Source: Oscillospiraceae bacterium | GTDB taxonomy: Bacteria; Bacillota; Clostridia; Oscillospirales; Oscillospiraceae | Length of the DNA: 64,000 nt | Assembly (NCBI GenBank): GCA_017622995.1 | Contig: JAGAQA010000042.1 | Location: 1 to 64,000 of the forward strand | Direction of reading: 5' to 3' | Shown here: positions 52,063 to 59,057 of the stretch, piece by piece | Numbering within the stretch: position 1 is the first letter of the stretch | Layout of the letters: each line of letters opens with the position of its first letter | The notes under the pieces: model-generated | Seen by the model: only the letters and a program-made list of their open reading frames with translations | The model's database searches: none | Told to the model about the DNA's origin: nothing | Program-made: the position numbers and the translations under genes

Positions 52063-52898
52063 CAATCTGGTACGCACTGTGCGAGGCCCTTCCCATTGAA
52101 ATGCTGCAATGGGACTTTATGAAGAACGCCCTGCTGGCGCTGCTGCTGATGGCGCCCCTCTTCGGCATTCTTTCCACCATGATCGTAACCGGACACATGA
52201 GCTTTTTCTCCGATGCTCTGGGCCACTCCGCCTTTACAGGCATCGCCATCGGCTCCCTCTTTGGCATCGCTGCCCCCACCTGGGCAGCCGTTCTGTTCAG
52301 TGTGGTTTTTGCCCTGCTGTTTTCCTATATCCGCCGGGGAAGCAACCACGCCTCCGACACACTGATCGGCGTGTTTTCCAGCGCGGCGGTGGCCCTGGGC
52401 ATTCTGGTTGCCACCATGGGGGGCGGAAGCTTTACCAAATACAATAAGTATCTCATCGGAGACGTGCTTTCCATCACCCCCAGTGAAATCGGGCTCCTGG
52501 CCCTGACACTGGCGGCGGTGCTGGTTTTCTGGTGCCTGTACGCCAACCGGCTGACCCTGACGGCGGTGCACCCCCAGCTGGCATCCTCCCGGGGCATTCC
52601 CGTGAACCTGAGCCAGACCCTTTTTACCGTAGCCATTGCGGTGGTGGTTACCCTTTCTATTTCCAGTATGGGCCTGCTGATTCTCAACTCCCTGCTGGTG
52701 CTGCCTGGGGCCGCTTCCCGGAACCTGGCCCGGAATCAGAAGCAGTACCACCTGTTTTCGGTGCTGTTCGCCCTGGTCAGCGGGATTTTGGGACTGGCAG
52801 TCTCCTACTGTTTCGGCTGCTCCGCCGGTGCCGCCATCAGTCTGATTCTCACCGCGCTCTTCGCCCTGACCTACTTCTTCCGCGGAAGGAGTGCCTGA
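52059..52898 (+). CDS. znuB: Zinc/manganese ABC transporter permease
   Basis: A 279-residue integral membrane protein of the ABC-3 family with about eight to nine hydrophobic segments. Family motifs include GHMSFFSDALGHSAFTGIAI and SSMGLLILNSLLVLPGA. The start overlaps znuC by 4 bp. The trmO start follows one base after the stop. Confidence 0.93.
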   Translation: MTIWYALCEALPIEMLQWDFMKNALLALLLMAPLFGILSTMIVTGHMSFFSDALGHSAFTGIAIGSLFGIAAPTWAAVLFSVVFALLFSYIRRGSNHASDTLIGVFSSAAVALGILVATMGGGSFTKYNKYLIGDVLSITPSEIGLLALTLAAVLVFWCLYANRLTLTAVHPQLASSRGIPVNLSQTLFTVAIAVVVTLSISSMGLLILNSLLVLPGAASRNLARNQKQYHLFSVLFALVSGILGLAVSYCFGCSAGAAISLILTALFALTYFFRGRSA

Positions 52899-52899
52899 T

Positions 52900-53586
52900 A
52901 TGGAGAACGTGACAATCCAGGTGATTGCTCGAATGCATTCCGATTTCCCCAGCAAATTCGGCATCCCCCGGCAGAGCGGTCTGGTGGAAGCACTGCAATC
53001 CATCATTGTTTTCGAGCCGGAATACCGCAATCCCGATGCCCTGCGGGGCATTGAAGAATACTCCCACCTGTGGATCATCTGGCAGTTTTCCCAGGCAGTA
53101 CGGGAGGGTTGGTCCCCAACGGTCCGCCCGCCCCGGCTGGGCGGCAACACCCGCATGGGTGTATTTGCCACCCGCTCCCCCTTCCGGCCCAACAATCTGG
53201 CCCTGTCCTGTGTGAAGCTTCTGGAAGTGCGCCATACCCAGGAGTATGGCGATGTACTGGTTGTGGGCGGCGCCGATCTGATGGACGGCACACCTATCTT
53301 TGACATCAAGCCCTACATTCCCTACAGCGACTGTAAGCCAGCCGCCACCGGCGGCTTTACGGACCGGGTAGGCGACTTTCTCCTGAACGTAGAATTCCCG
53401 GAAGACCTGCTGCAGCGTCTCCCGGAGGACAAGCGGGCGGCTGCCATCGGTGTTCTCAGCCACGATCCCCGGCCCTCCTATCAGAGAAAACCAGGCAGGG
53501 TTTACGGCCTGCGGTTTTCAAGCTTTGACATCCGCTTTACCGTGGAAGCGGACCGGCTGACGGTTCTGGAAGTCAACAACGCATAA
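52900..53586 (+). CDS. trmO: tRNA (N6-threonylcarbamoyladenosine37-N6)-methyltransferase TrmO
   Basis: A 228-residue TsaA/TrmO (UPF0066) family protein that methylates t6A37 in certain tRNAs. Core motifs are FGIPRQSGL, IEEYSHLWIIWQF, RMGVFATRSPFRPNNLALS and DLMDGTPIFDIKPYIPYSD. The ATG at 52900 has AAGGAG eight bases upstream and follows the permease stop by one base, so the gene rides on the zinc operon transcript. A GTG start three codons earlier is possible. Confidence 0.93.
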   Translation: MENVTIQVIARMHSDFPSKFGIPRQSGLVEALQSIIVFEPEYRNPDALRGIEEYSHLWIIWQFSQAVREGWSPTVRPPRLGGNTRMGVFATRSPFRPNNLALSCVKLLEVRHTQEYGDVLVVGGADLMDGTPIFDIKPYIPYSDCKPAATGGFTDRVGDFLLNVEFPEDLLQRLPEDKRAAAIGVLSHDPRPSYQRKPGRVYGLRFSSFDIRFTVEADRLTVLEVNNA

Positions 53587-53592
53587 ATTCTT

Positions 53593-53623
53593 TCGGCACG
53601 CCAAACAGGCGTGCCGATTTTTT
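53593..53623 (+). terminator. Terminator of the znu-trmO operon
   Basis: TCGGCACGCC and GGCGTGCCGA form a 10-bp stem followed by TTTTTT. Confidence 0.9.
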
Positions 53624-54570
53624 CAGCTAGCGGGAAATTCCCGCCAGTCCAGATCCCGGAAGGGATACACCCGCTGCCAGCCCCGGTCCGTTTTGCGCAG
53701 ACTGCTGCGATGCTCCGACAGCAGCTTAACAAGGGGGTATACATCCACCCAGATTTCGCTGTTGCACTCCTTCTGGCTTTCGTCAAAGATCAGCTCCATG
53801 CCGAAATGCAGGTGGACCGTTTCAATGTTATTCACATTCTCCCGGTCCGAGTATCCCGTGCGGCCCATAAAGCCGATCAGGTCCCCCGCCTCCACCATAT
53901 CCCCTTCCGCGAGGCCCGGGGCAAAGGGCTTGTCCTTTTGCAGGTGGGCATAATAGTAGTAGCGTTTTCCGTCAAAGGAACGGATACCCACCCGCCAGCC
54001 GCCATAGCGGTTCCAGCCCATGGCCTCCACCACGCCCCCTTCCACCGCCACAATGGGCGTGCCCAAGGCGCCCATCAGATCGTTTCCCAGGTGCTTGCGC
54101 TTGAAGCCGAAGGAACGGGCGGCACCAAAATCGTCGCAATGGCTGTAGCCGTAACCGGCGGCGATGGGAGAAAAGGCTTTGAGGCCGTACTGGGGAAGCT
54201 CCTGCCCGTCCTTTTGAATGGAAAAGCTGCCCACCAGGCCCCCGTAGGCACAGGTATAGGCTTCCAGATAGTAGTTGTAATATTTGGTCAGGCTTCCCAG
54301 AAGCTCCTGGATTTCCCGGTCACCCCGCAAATCCTGCGCCGCTTTTTTTACGGCGGCGGCTGTGCATTTTCCGCCGGTACGGCAGGCCGCCAGGGCAAGA
54401 ATCTGGGGAAATGGCGTGTGCTTTTCCTGATCAAAGGTGGCCATGTCCTCCTTAATCGCCAGCTTCAGTGCCTCCGTGCTCACCTGTAGGTCCACCCAGC
54501 GGATGGGCTCTGCCGATGCGGGCACCGTCAGGAACGAAAAAAGCACAATCAGTGAAAACAGCCGCTTCAC
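53623..54570 (-). CDS. Exported M23 family peptidase
   Basis: A 315-residue exported protein with a signal peptide and a C-terminal M23 (LytM-like) zinc peptidase domain: KHLGNDLMGALGTPIVA, YYYYAHLQ and VHLHFGM carry the metal ligands and active-site histidines. It should cut peptidoglycan cross-links. I prefer the GTG start at 54570: GAGGTGAT (54575-54582) lies at ideal spacing and the chain then begins as a typical signal peptide (MKRLFSLIVLF). In-frame ATG/GTG at 54576/54579 overlap the ribosome site. A perfect 14-bp inverted repeat encloses this start. Confidence 0.88.
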   Translation of the reverse strand: MKRLFSLIVLFSFLTVPASAEPIRWVDLQVSTEALKLAIKEDMATFDQEKHTPFPQILALAACRTGGKCTAAAVKKAAQDLRGDREIQELLGSLTKYYNYYLEAYTCAYGGLVGSFSIQKDGQELPQYGLKAFSPIAAGYGYSHCDDFGAARSFGFKRKHLGNDLMGALGTPIVAVEGGVVEAMGWNRYGGWRVGIRSFDGKRYYYYAHLQKDKPFAPGLAEGDMVEAGDLIGFMGRTGYSDRENVNNIETVHLHFGMELIFDESQKECNSEIWVDVYPLVKLLSEHRSSLRKTDRGWQRVYPFRDLDWREFPAS

Positions 54571-54604
54571 ATCCATCACCTCGGGATTTAGGATGTGAAG
54601 CGGC
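54561..54604 (-). promoter_or_regulatory. Inverted repeat enclosing the ribosome site of the M23 gene
   Basis: GCCGCTTCACATCC (54561-54574) and GGATGTGAAGCGGC (54591-54604) are perfect 14-bp inverted repeats. On the - strand mRNA the start codon lies in the stem and GAGGTGAT in the 16-base loop. Confidence 0.6.
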
Positions 54605-54624
54605 AGGGAAAATATGAATGGAAC

Positions 54625-55590
54625 TTATTTCAAGTCTCTGGAAATCTCTTTTGCAATGCGGTAAATATCCTCCATGGTGGTCATGCCGGAAATTTGCTGC
54701 TTGTAAAAGCCGCTGTGGCTGACTCCCCGCAGATACCAGGCAAAATGCTTTCTTGCCTCCAGGCAGGCAATGTGCTCCCCATGGTCCTGCTGGGCCAGCT
54801 CAAACTGGCGGACAGCCACGGCAATCCGATCCTTCAAGGGCGGACGCTCCGGAATCGGATCCCCCGCCAAAGCGGCACGAACCTCCGCAAAGATCCAGGG
54901 ATCGCCAAAGGTGCTTCTGCCGATCATCAAGCCGTCAGCCCCGGTCCATTTGGCGCAGCGAAGGGCCGCTTCCGCACCGGTAATATCGCCATTGGCAATC
55001 ACGGGTATGGACAGCTGCTGCTTCACCTTCCGAATGGTATCCCAGTCCGCAACGCCGGAATAGAGCTGACTTCTGGTGCGCCCGTGAACGGTGACCATGG
55101 CCGCGCCGCTGTCCTCCATCCGTCGGGTAAAATCCAACACGTTGATGCTCCCCTTGTCCCAGCCCAGGCGGCACTTGACTGTCACTGGCACAGGAACCGC
55201 CCGCACCACGGCTTCCACAATTCTTCCCGCCAGCTCAGGATTACGCATCAGTCCGGAGCCATCCCCGGAATTGGCGATCTTCGGCATGGGGCAGCCCATA
55301 TTGATGTCCAGAAAATCACAGCCGGAAATCTCCAGGGCCAGCCGGGCCCCCTCTGCCATGGTATCCGGGTCATTGCCGAATATCTGGGCTCCGCAGATGC
55401 TTCCGGCATTCTTACGCAGAAGCTTTGCGGTTTTCTGGTCCTTGTAGACCAGTGCCCGGGAGGAAACCATCTCCGTCACCGTCACCCCCGCCCCCAGCTG
55501 GGCGCAGACGGTCCGGAACGCCCAGTCCGTCACACCGGCCATGGGGGCAAGGAATAAGGGATTATCTACCTGTATGCTTCCAATCTTCAT
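54625..55590 (-). CDS. dusB: tRNA-dihydrouridine synthase DusB
   Basis: A 321-residue FMN-dependent enzyme that reduces uridines in the tRNA D-loop. TIM-barrel motifs are PLFLAPMAGVTDWAFR, FLDINMGCPMPKI (catalytic cysteine of the family near QIFGND ... CGAQ), VTVKCRLGWD, VHGRTRSQLYSG and ANGDITGAE. Length and start are typical. It lies upstream of the M23 gene on the same strand. Confidence 0.94.
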   Translation of the reverse strand: MKIGSIQVDNPLFLAPMAGVTDWAFRTVCAQLGAGVTVTEMVSSRALVYKDQKTAKLLRKNAGSICGAQIFGNDPDTMAEGARLALEISGCDFLDINMGCPMPKIANSGDGSGLMRNPELAGRIVEAVVRAVPVPVTVKCRLGWDKGSINVLDFTRRMEDSGAAMVTVHGRTRSQLYSGVADWDTIRKVKQQLSIPVIANGDITGAEAALRCAKWTGADGLMIGRSTFGDPWIFAEVRAALAGDPIPERPPLKDRIAVAVRQFELAQQDHGEHIACLEARKHFAWYLRGVSHSGFYKQQISGMTTMEDIYRIAKEISRDLK

Positions 55591-55620
55591 TTGCTTCTCT
55601 CTTTCTACGAAAATGGGGTG

Positions 55621-55872
55621 TTACAGCAGCGCCGTCAGCACCCACACAGAGCCCGTCATCAACGCGCCTATGGCCGCCCACAGGGCACCGTAGCGCAGAA
55701 GACCGTGCTTCTTTTCCGGTGCGCCGCTGCGGATTACCCGCTCTGCCTCTTTGAGCAGTGCGTCCTCACTGACGCCCTGGGCCGTATCCTTCAAAATAAA
55801 AATCGCCTGTTCAAACAGCTTTGGATCCGGTGCGTGGACCACAATGACCTGTCTGGAAATACCCTTGACCAT
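55621..55872 (-). CDS. Small single-pass membrane protein
   Basis: An 83-residue protein opening MVKGISRQVIVVHAPDPKLF and ending with a transmembrane segment (LWAAIGALMTGSVWVLTALL). Similar small proteins are found across Clostridia, without known function. The start at 55872 has AGGAGGG upstream. It lies between ttcA and dusB in the same direction. Confidence 0.8.
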   Translation of the reverse strand: MVKGISRQVIVVHAPDPKLFEQAIFILKDTAQGVSEDALLKEAERVIRSGAPEKKHGLLRYGALWAAIGALMTGSVWVLTALL

Positions 55873-55926
55873 GGAAAACCCTCCTGTCGTAACGATCAAG
55901 GAAAGTATTTCCAGAAAATCGCCGGT

Positions 55927-56667
55927 TTAATCCTGCTCCCTGGGCCGTTTATACCGGCCATGGGGCTCCCAGGCTTCCAGGGGATAGCGCTGCATGGCGC
56001 CGAATATCCGCTCCTTCAGATCCGGATAGACCTTCACCAAGTCATAAATCAGATCCTTTACCTCTTCCCGTTTGGTATGCTTATCCACAGGGCAGCGGTT
56101 TTGCAGAACCGGCAGTTCCATACGCCGGGCAAAGGCATCCACCGTCTTTTCATGGATATAAAGCATGGGGCGGATCTGGGTAATGCCGGTGCGGTCCAGG
56201 TGGGTTACCGGCTGGAAGCAGCTGATCCGGCCCTCATAGATGAGGGACATCAGGAAGGTTTCCACCGCGTCATCGTAGTGGTGGCCCAGCGCCAGCTTGT
56301 TGCAGCCCCGGTCTAGCAGGGCCTGATTAAGGGCGCCGCGGCGCATCTTGGCGCACATGGAGCAGGGGTTTTTCTCCTTTCGGTAGTCAAAAATAATGGG
56401 ACCGATCTCGGTTTTTACCACGGTATAGGGCACCTCCAGCTCTTCGCACAGGGCTTCTATCCCGCTGTAGTCCATCCCCAGGCCCATATCGATGGTGACC
56501 GCCTCCAGGGCAAAGGCTTTGTTGTGGTAGCCCCGCAGGGCGGCCAGGAGTTTCAGCAGCACCAGAGAATCCTTGCCCCCGGAAACACCCACGGCAATTT
56601 TATCTCCATCTTCAATCATATTGTAATCTTCCACGCACCGGCGGACCAGACCCATCAGTCTTTGCAT
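55927..56667 (-). CDS. ttcA: tRNA 2-thiolation protein of the TtcA/TtuA family
   Basis: A 246-residue N-type ATP pyrophosphatase. The PP-loop is GVSGGKDSLVLL (about 27-38), the conserved cysteine pair is NPCSMCAKMRRGAL and the helix GHHYDDAVETFLMSL is typical; a later Cys in LQNRCPVDKH may complete an iron-sulfur site. It likely thiolates C32 of tRNA (TtcA) or a similar position. The start at 56667 has GGAGG nine bases upstream; an in-frame TTG before it is unlikely. Confidence 0.92.
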   Translation of the reverse strand: MQRLMGLVRRCVEDYNMIEDGDKIAVGVSGGKDSLVLLKLLAALRGYHNKAFALEAVTIDMGLGMDYSGIEALCEELEVPYTVVKTEIGPIIFDYRKEKNPCSMCAKMRRGALNQALLDRGCNKLALGHHYDDAVETFLMSLIYEGRISCFQPVTHLDRTGITQIRPMLYIHEKTVDAFARRMELPVLQNRCPVDKHTKREEVKDLIYDLVKVYPDLKERIFGAMQRYPLEAWEPHGRYKRPREQD

Positions 56668-56710
56668 TGGGTAAATTTCCTCCAAAATCGCTTAAAATCG
56701 GGTGTTAGCA

Positions 56711-56748
56711 TTTGCGAGCATTTAAGAGCATTTGAGAGTATTTGCGAG
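56711..56748. repeat. Four phased 10-bp repeats upstream of rplM
   Basis: TTTGCGAGCA, TTTAAGAGCA, TTTGAGAGTA and TTTGCGAG follow each other without spacers. The 10-bp period is one DNA turn, and the block ends about 38 bp before the rplM -35 box. Confidence 0.6.
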
Positions 56749-56785
56749 TTTAGATATAGCTGCGTAAATTTTCTCAAAAAAGGTG

Positions 56786-56814
56786 TTGACATTTCAAAAG
56801 CGGTATGTTATAAA
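56786..56814 (+). promoter_or_regulatory. Promoter of rplM-rpsI
   Basis: TTGACA (56786-56791), 17 bp, TATAAA (56809-56814). A leader of about 70 bases follows. Confidence 0.8.
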
Positions 56815-56893
56815 GGTGAAGCTGTTTGAAGACATTGTACTTCAAAGACCACAAAATGTCAAAATATTTTAACCTGAAATTGGAGGAACCCAT

Positions 56894-57325
56894 ATGTCCA
56901 CTACCCTCGCCAAGAAGGAGACCGTGGTGCGCAATTGGTACGTCATCGATGCAGCAGGCAAGCCCCTGGGCCGTACCGCTGTGATCGCTGCCAACCTGCT
57001 GCGCGGCAAGCACAAGGTCGATTTCACCCCCAACGTTGACTGCGGTGACAACGTAATCATCATCAACACCGACAAGGCTGTTCTGACCGGCAAGAAGGCA
57101 GAGCAGAAGATCTACTACCGTGTATCCGGCTGGATCGGCGGCCTGAAGGAGACCAAGGCCCGCACCATGATGGAGAAGCGCTCCGACTACGCCATGGAAG
57201 TCGCCGTCAAGGGCATGCTGCCCAAGAACACTCTGGGCCGTAACTGCATGACCCGTCTGCACCTGTACAAGGGTGCTGAGCATCCTCATGCTGCCCAGAA
57301 GCCCGAAGCCTGGACTCTGGACTAA
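56894..57325 (+). CDS. rplM: Ribosomal protein uL13
   Basis: A 143-residue large-subunit ribosomal protein. Signature segments are WYVIDAAGKPLGRTA, LRGKHKVDFTPNVDCGD and KGMLPKNTLGR. TTGGAGG lies upstream of the ATG. It is followed 16 bp later by rpsI, the standard pair. Confidence 0.97.
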   Translation: MSTTLAKKETVVRNWYVIDAAGKPLGRTAVIAANLLRGKHKVDFTPNVDCGDNVIIINTDKAVLTGKKAEQKIYYRVSGWIGGLKETKARTMMEKRSDYAMEVAVKGMLPKNTLGRNCMTRLHLYKGAEHPHAAQKPEAWTLD

Positions 57326-57341
57326 TTGGAGGTAACACAGA

Positions 57342-57746
57342 ATGTACGAGAGCAAGAAGAAGTATTTTTACGGCACCGGCCGTCGTAAGTCCAGCGTTGC
57401 CCGCGTTCGCGTTTACGAGAACGGCACCGGTTCCATCACCATCAATGGCCGCGACATCGACGAGTACTTTGGCCTGGAAACCCTGAAGCTGATCGTTCGT
57501 CAGCCCCTGGTTACCACCGATCTGCTGGGCAAGGTTGACATCGTTGTATCCGTCGCCGGCGGCGGCGTTTCCGGCCAGGCCGGCGCCATCCGTCACGGCA
57601 TTTCCCGCGCCCTGCTGACCCTGAACCCCGAGTACCGCGCCTCCCTGAAGGCCGCCGGTTTCCTGACCCGCGACCCCAGAATGAAGGAAAGAAAGAAGTA
57701 CGGTCTCAAAGCCGCCCGTCGCGCACCCCAGTTCTCCAAGCGCTAA
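57342..57746 (+). CDS. rpsI: Ribosomal protein uS9
   Basis: A 134-residue small-subunit protein with the family features [29 protein letters not shown] and a basic C-terminal tail [17 protein letters not shown] whose final Lys-Arg contacts the P-site tRNA. TTGGAGG precedes the ATG. A strong terminator follows. Confidence 0.97.
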   Translation: MYESKKKYFYGTGRRKSSVARVRVYENGTGSITINGRDIDEYFGLETLKLIVRQPLVTTDLLGKVDIVVSVAGGGVSGQAGAIRHGISRALLTLNPEYRASLKAAGFLTRDPRMKERKKYGLKAARRAPQFSKR

Positions 57747-57779
57747 ATTTTGGCTTATTTCCAATATTTATTGCTTACA

Positions 57780-57812
57780 AAACCCGGAAAACACTTGTTT
57801 TCCGGGTTTTTT
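57780..57812 (+). terminator. Terminator of rplM-rpsI
   Basis: AAACCCGGAAAAC and GTTTTCCGGGTTT form a perfect stem with a T tail. Confidence 0.92.
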
Positions 57813-57897
57813 CTATAATCTGACTTTAATGCACTTTGTCATTTTAGGCTGGATTTGACAAACAGAATACTCCTGTCCCGGATGCATTTTTACGGAA

Positions 57898-57934
57898 AAA
57901 TACCCAAGAATCGACCTGGATTCTTGGGTATTTT
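57898..57934 (-). terminator. Terminator of the SleB-like gene
   Basis: AAATACCCAAGAATC and GATTCTTGGGTATTT form a 15-bp stem with T residues after it on the - strand. Confidence 0.88.
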
Positions 57935-57949
57935 GTAAATTACCGTACC

Positions 57950-58717
57950 TTACCTGACGGTCTTTTCCCGCCACTTCTGATTGGCGCTGGCGGTGAACTG
58001 ATTCCGCAGCGTTATGGAGCCGTCGTCATTGAGGACGAACCAGAGCATATCGGAATCAATGGGGCGCAGGCCGCCTTTGGCCTTGGTTTCCAGTACCTGC
58101 TTGGCGATGGCATAGGTATCATCGGAGTAGGACGCGGCGGAATCATAGCCCTGCCACTGGTTGGGACGGGCAATCTCGTCCATCAGGCTCTGGCCATAGC
58201 CGTTGGCCCGATCCTCAGACCGGTTGATGGCCACCCACATAATCACAGTTTTCACATTTTCGGACCGGCCCGAACCCACGCTTTCCGCCAGTCTGGCAAG
58301 GGCCACAGCCTCCGGATTCAGCACTTCCTGTGTAGGCGCAGTGACCTCCTCCGGCAGGGATTCCACAATCGTGGGCTCCGGAATGGTTTCCACGGGCTTT
58401 TCCGCAGGCTTTCTTCCGGAAAGAAGCGCCAGCACCAGTAACAGCAGAATCAGCGGAGACCACAGCCGAATATCGTAATACCACCGCACATCCTGGCCCA
58501 GATTGGTCAGAAAAGCCGGAAGCCGGATGGTCTTCTTTTTCCGGCGTCTTCTTCTGACATTCTCCGTCCGGGGTGCTGTTCTGGCTTCCGCTCTGGGTTC
58601 CACCCGGGCTTCTGCCCTGGGCTCCATTTTGGCTTCTGTTTCGGGCTTTGCAGCAGGCTCCGTATTGACCTCTGCCTGGGGCTCTGCTTTGGATTCTTCG
58701 TTCAGGATAGGATCCAC
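57950..58717 (-). CDS. Membrane-anchored SleB-like cell wall hydrolase (putative)
   Basis: About 255 residues. The N-terminal third is acidic and repetitive (EPRAEARVEPRAEAR), then a basic stretch (RRRRRKKK) and one transmembrane helix (WSPLILLLLVLALLSG). The C-terminal outside domain (about 140-255) resembles the SleB/CwlJ hydrolase fold: ALARLAESVGSGRSENVKTV followed by AINRS and a Trp-rich region. Catalytic assignment is tentative. The start is uncertain: AAGGAG abuts the ATG at 58726, whereas the GTG at 58717 has good spacing. It may remodel the cell wall. Confidence 0.65.
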   Translation of the reverse strand: MDPILNEESKAEPQAEVNTEPAAKPETEAKMEPRAEARVEPRAEARTAPRTENVRRRRRKKKTIRLPAFLTNLGQDVRWYYDIRLWSPLILLLLVLALLSGRKPAEKPVETIPEPTIVESLPEEVTAPTQEVLNPEAVALARLAESVGSGRSENVKTVIMWVAINRSEDRANGYGQSLMDEIARPNQWQGYDSAASYSDDTYAIAKQVLETKAKGGLRPIDSDMLWFVLNDDGSITLRNQFTASANQKWREKTVR

Positions 58718-58950
58718 AAAAATCATCTCCTTCTTATGTATGCCGCAAGGTTCCAAATATCGGCGTATTCCACCGTAATTCATATTATTACAGCAGCTGT
58801 AAAAAACGAGTCGGATTCTCTGGCAGAATAAAATATTCTTTTTGGAATATGATAACATATTTATCTAAAAAAGTCAATTTTTACCGCATTTTTCTTAGTT
58901 ATGTTAACATTTTGCCGAATTATGTAAATAAAATGCAGTCCAAAAGCACT

Positions 58951-58985
58951 TTACCGGTGTATCAAAAAGAATGATACACCGGTAA
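58951..58985 (-). terminator. Terminator of the BlaI/BlaR1-like operon
   Basis: TTACCGGTGTATCA and TGATACACCGGTAA form a perfect 14-bp stem. The tail is not strongly T-rich. Confidence 0.75.
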
Positions 58986-59057
58986 CATGGTCCATTATGG
59001 TTCCCTGCATCGACCCATGGGTCAGCGCGGTTCTTGATTCAAAAATCAGGGCCCCGC

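Noticed and set aside
56711..56748. Possible CRISPR-like repeat
   Set aside because: The units are 10 bp and adjacent without spacers. No CRISPR array or cas gene was found anywhere in the window.
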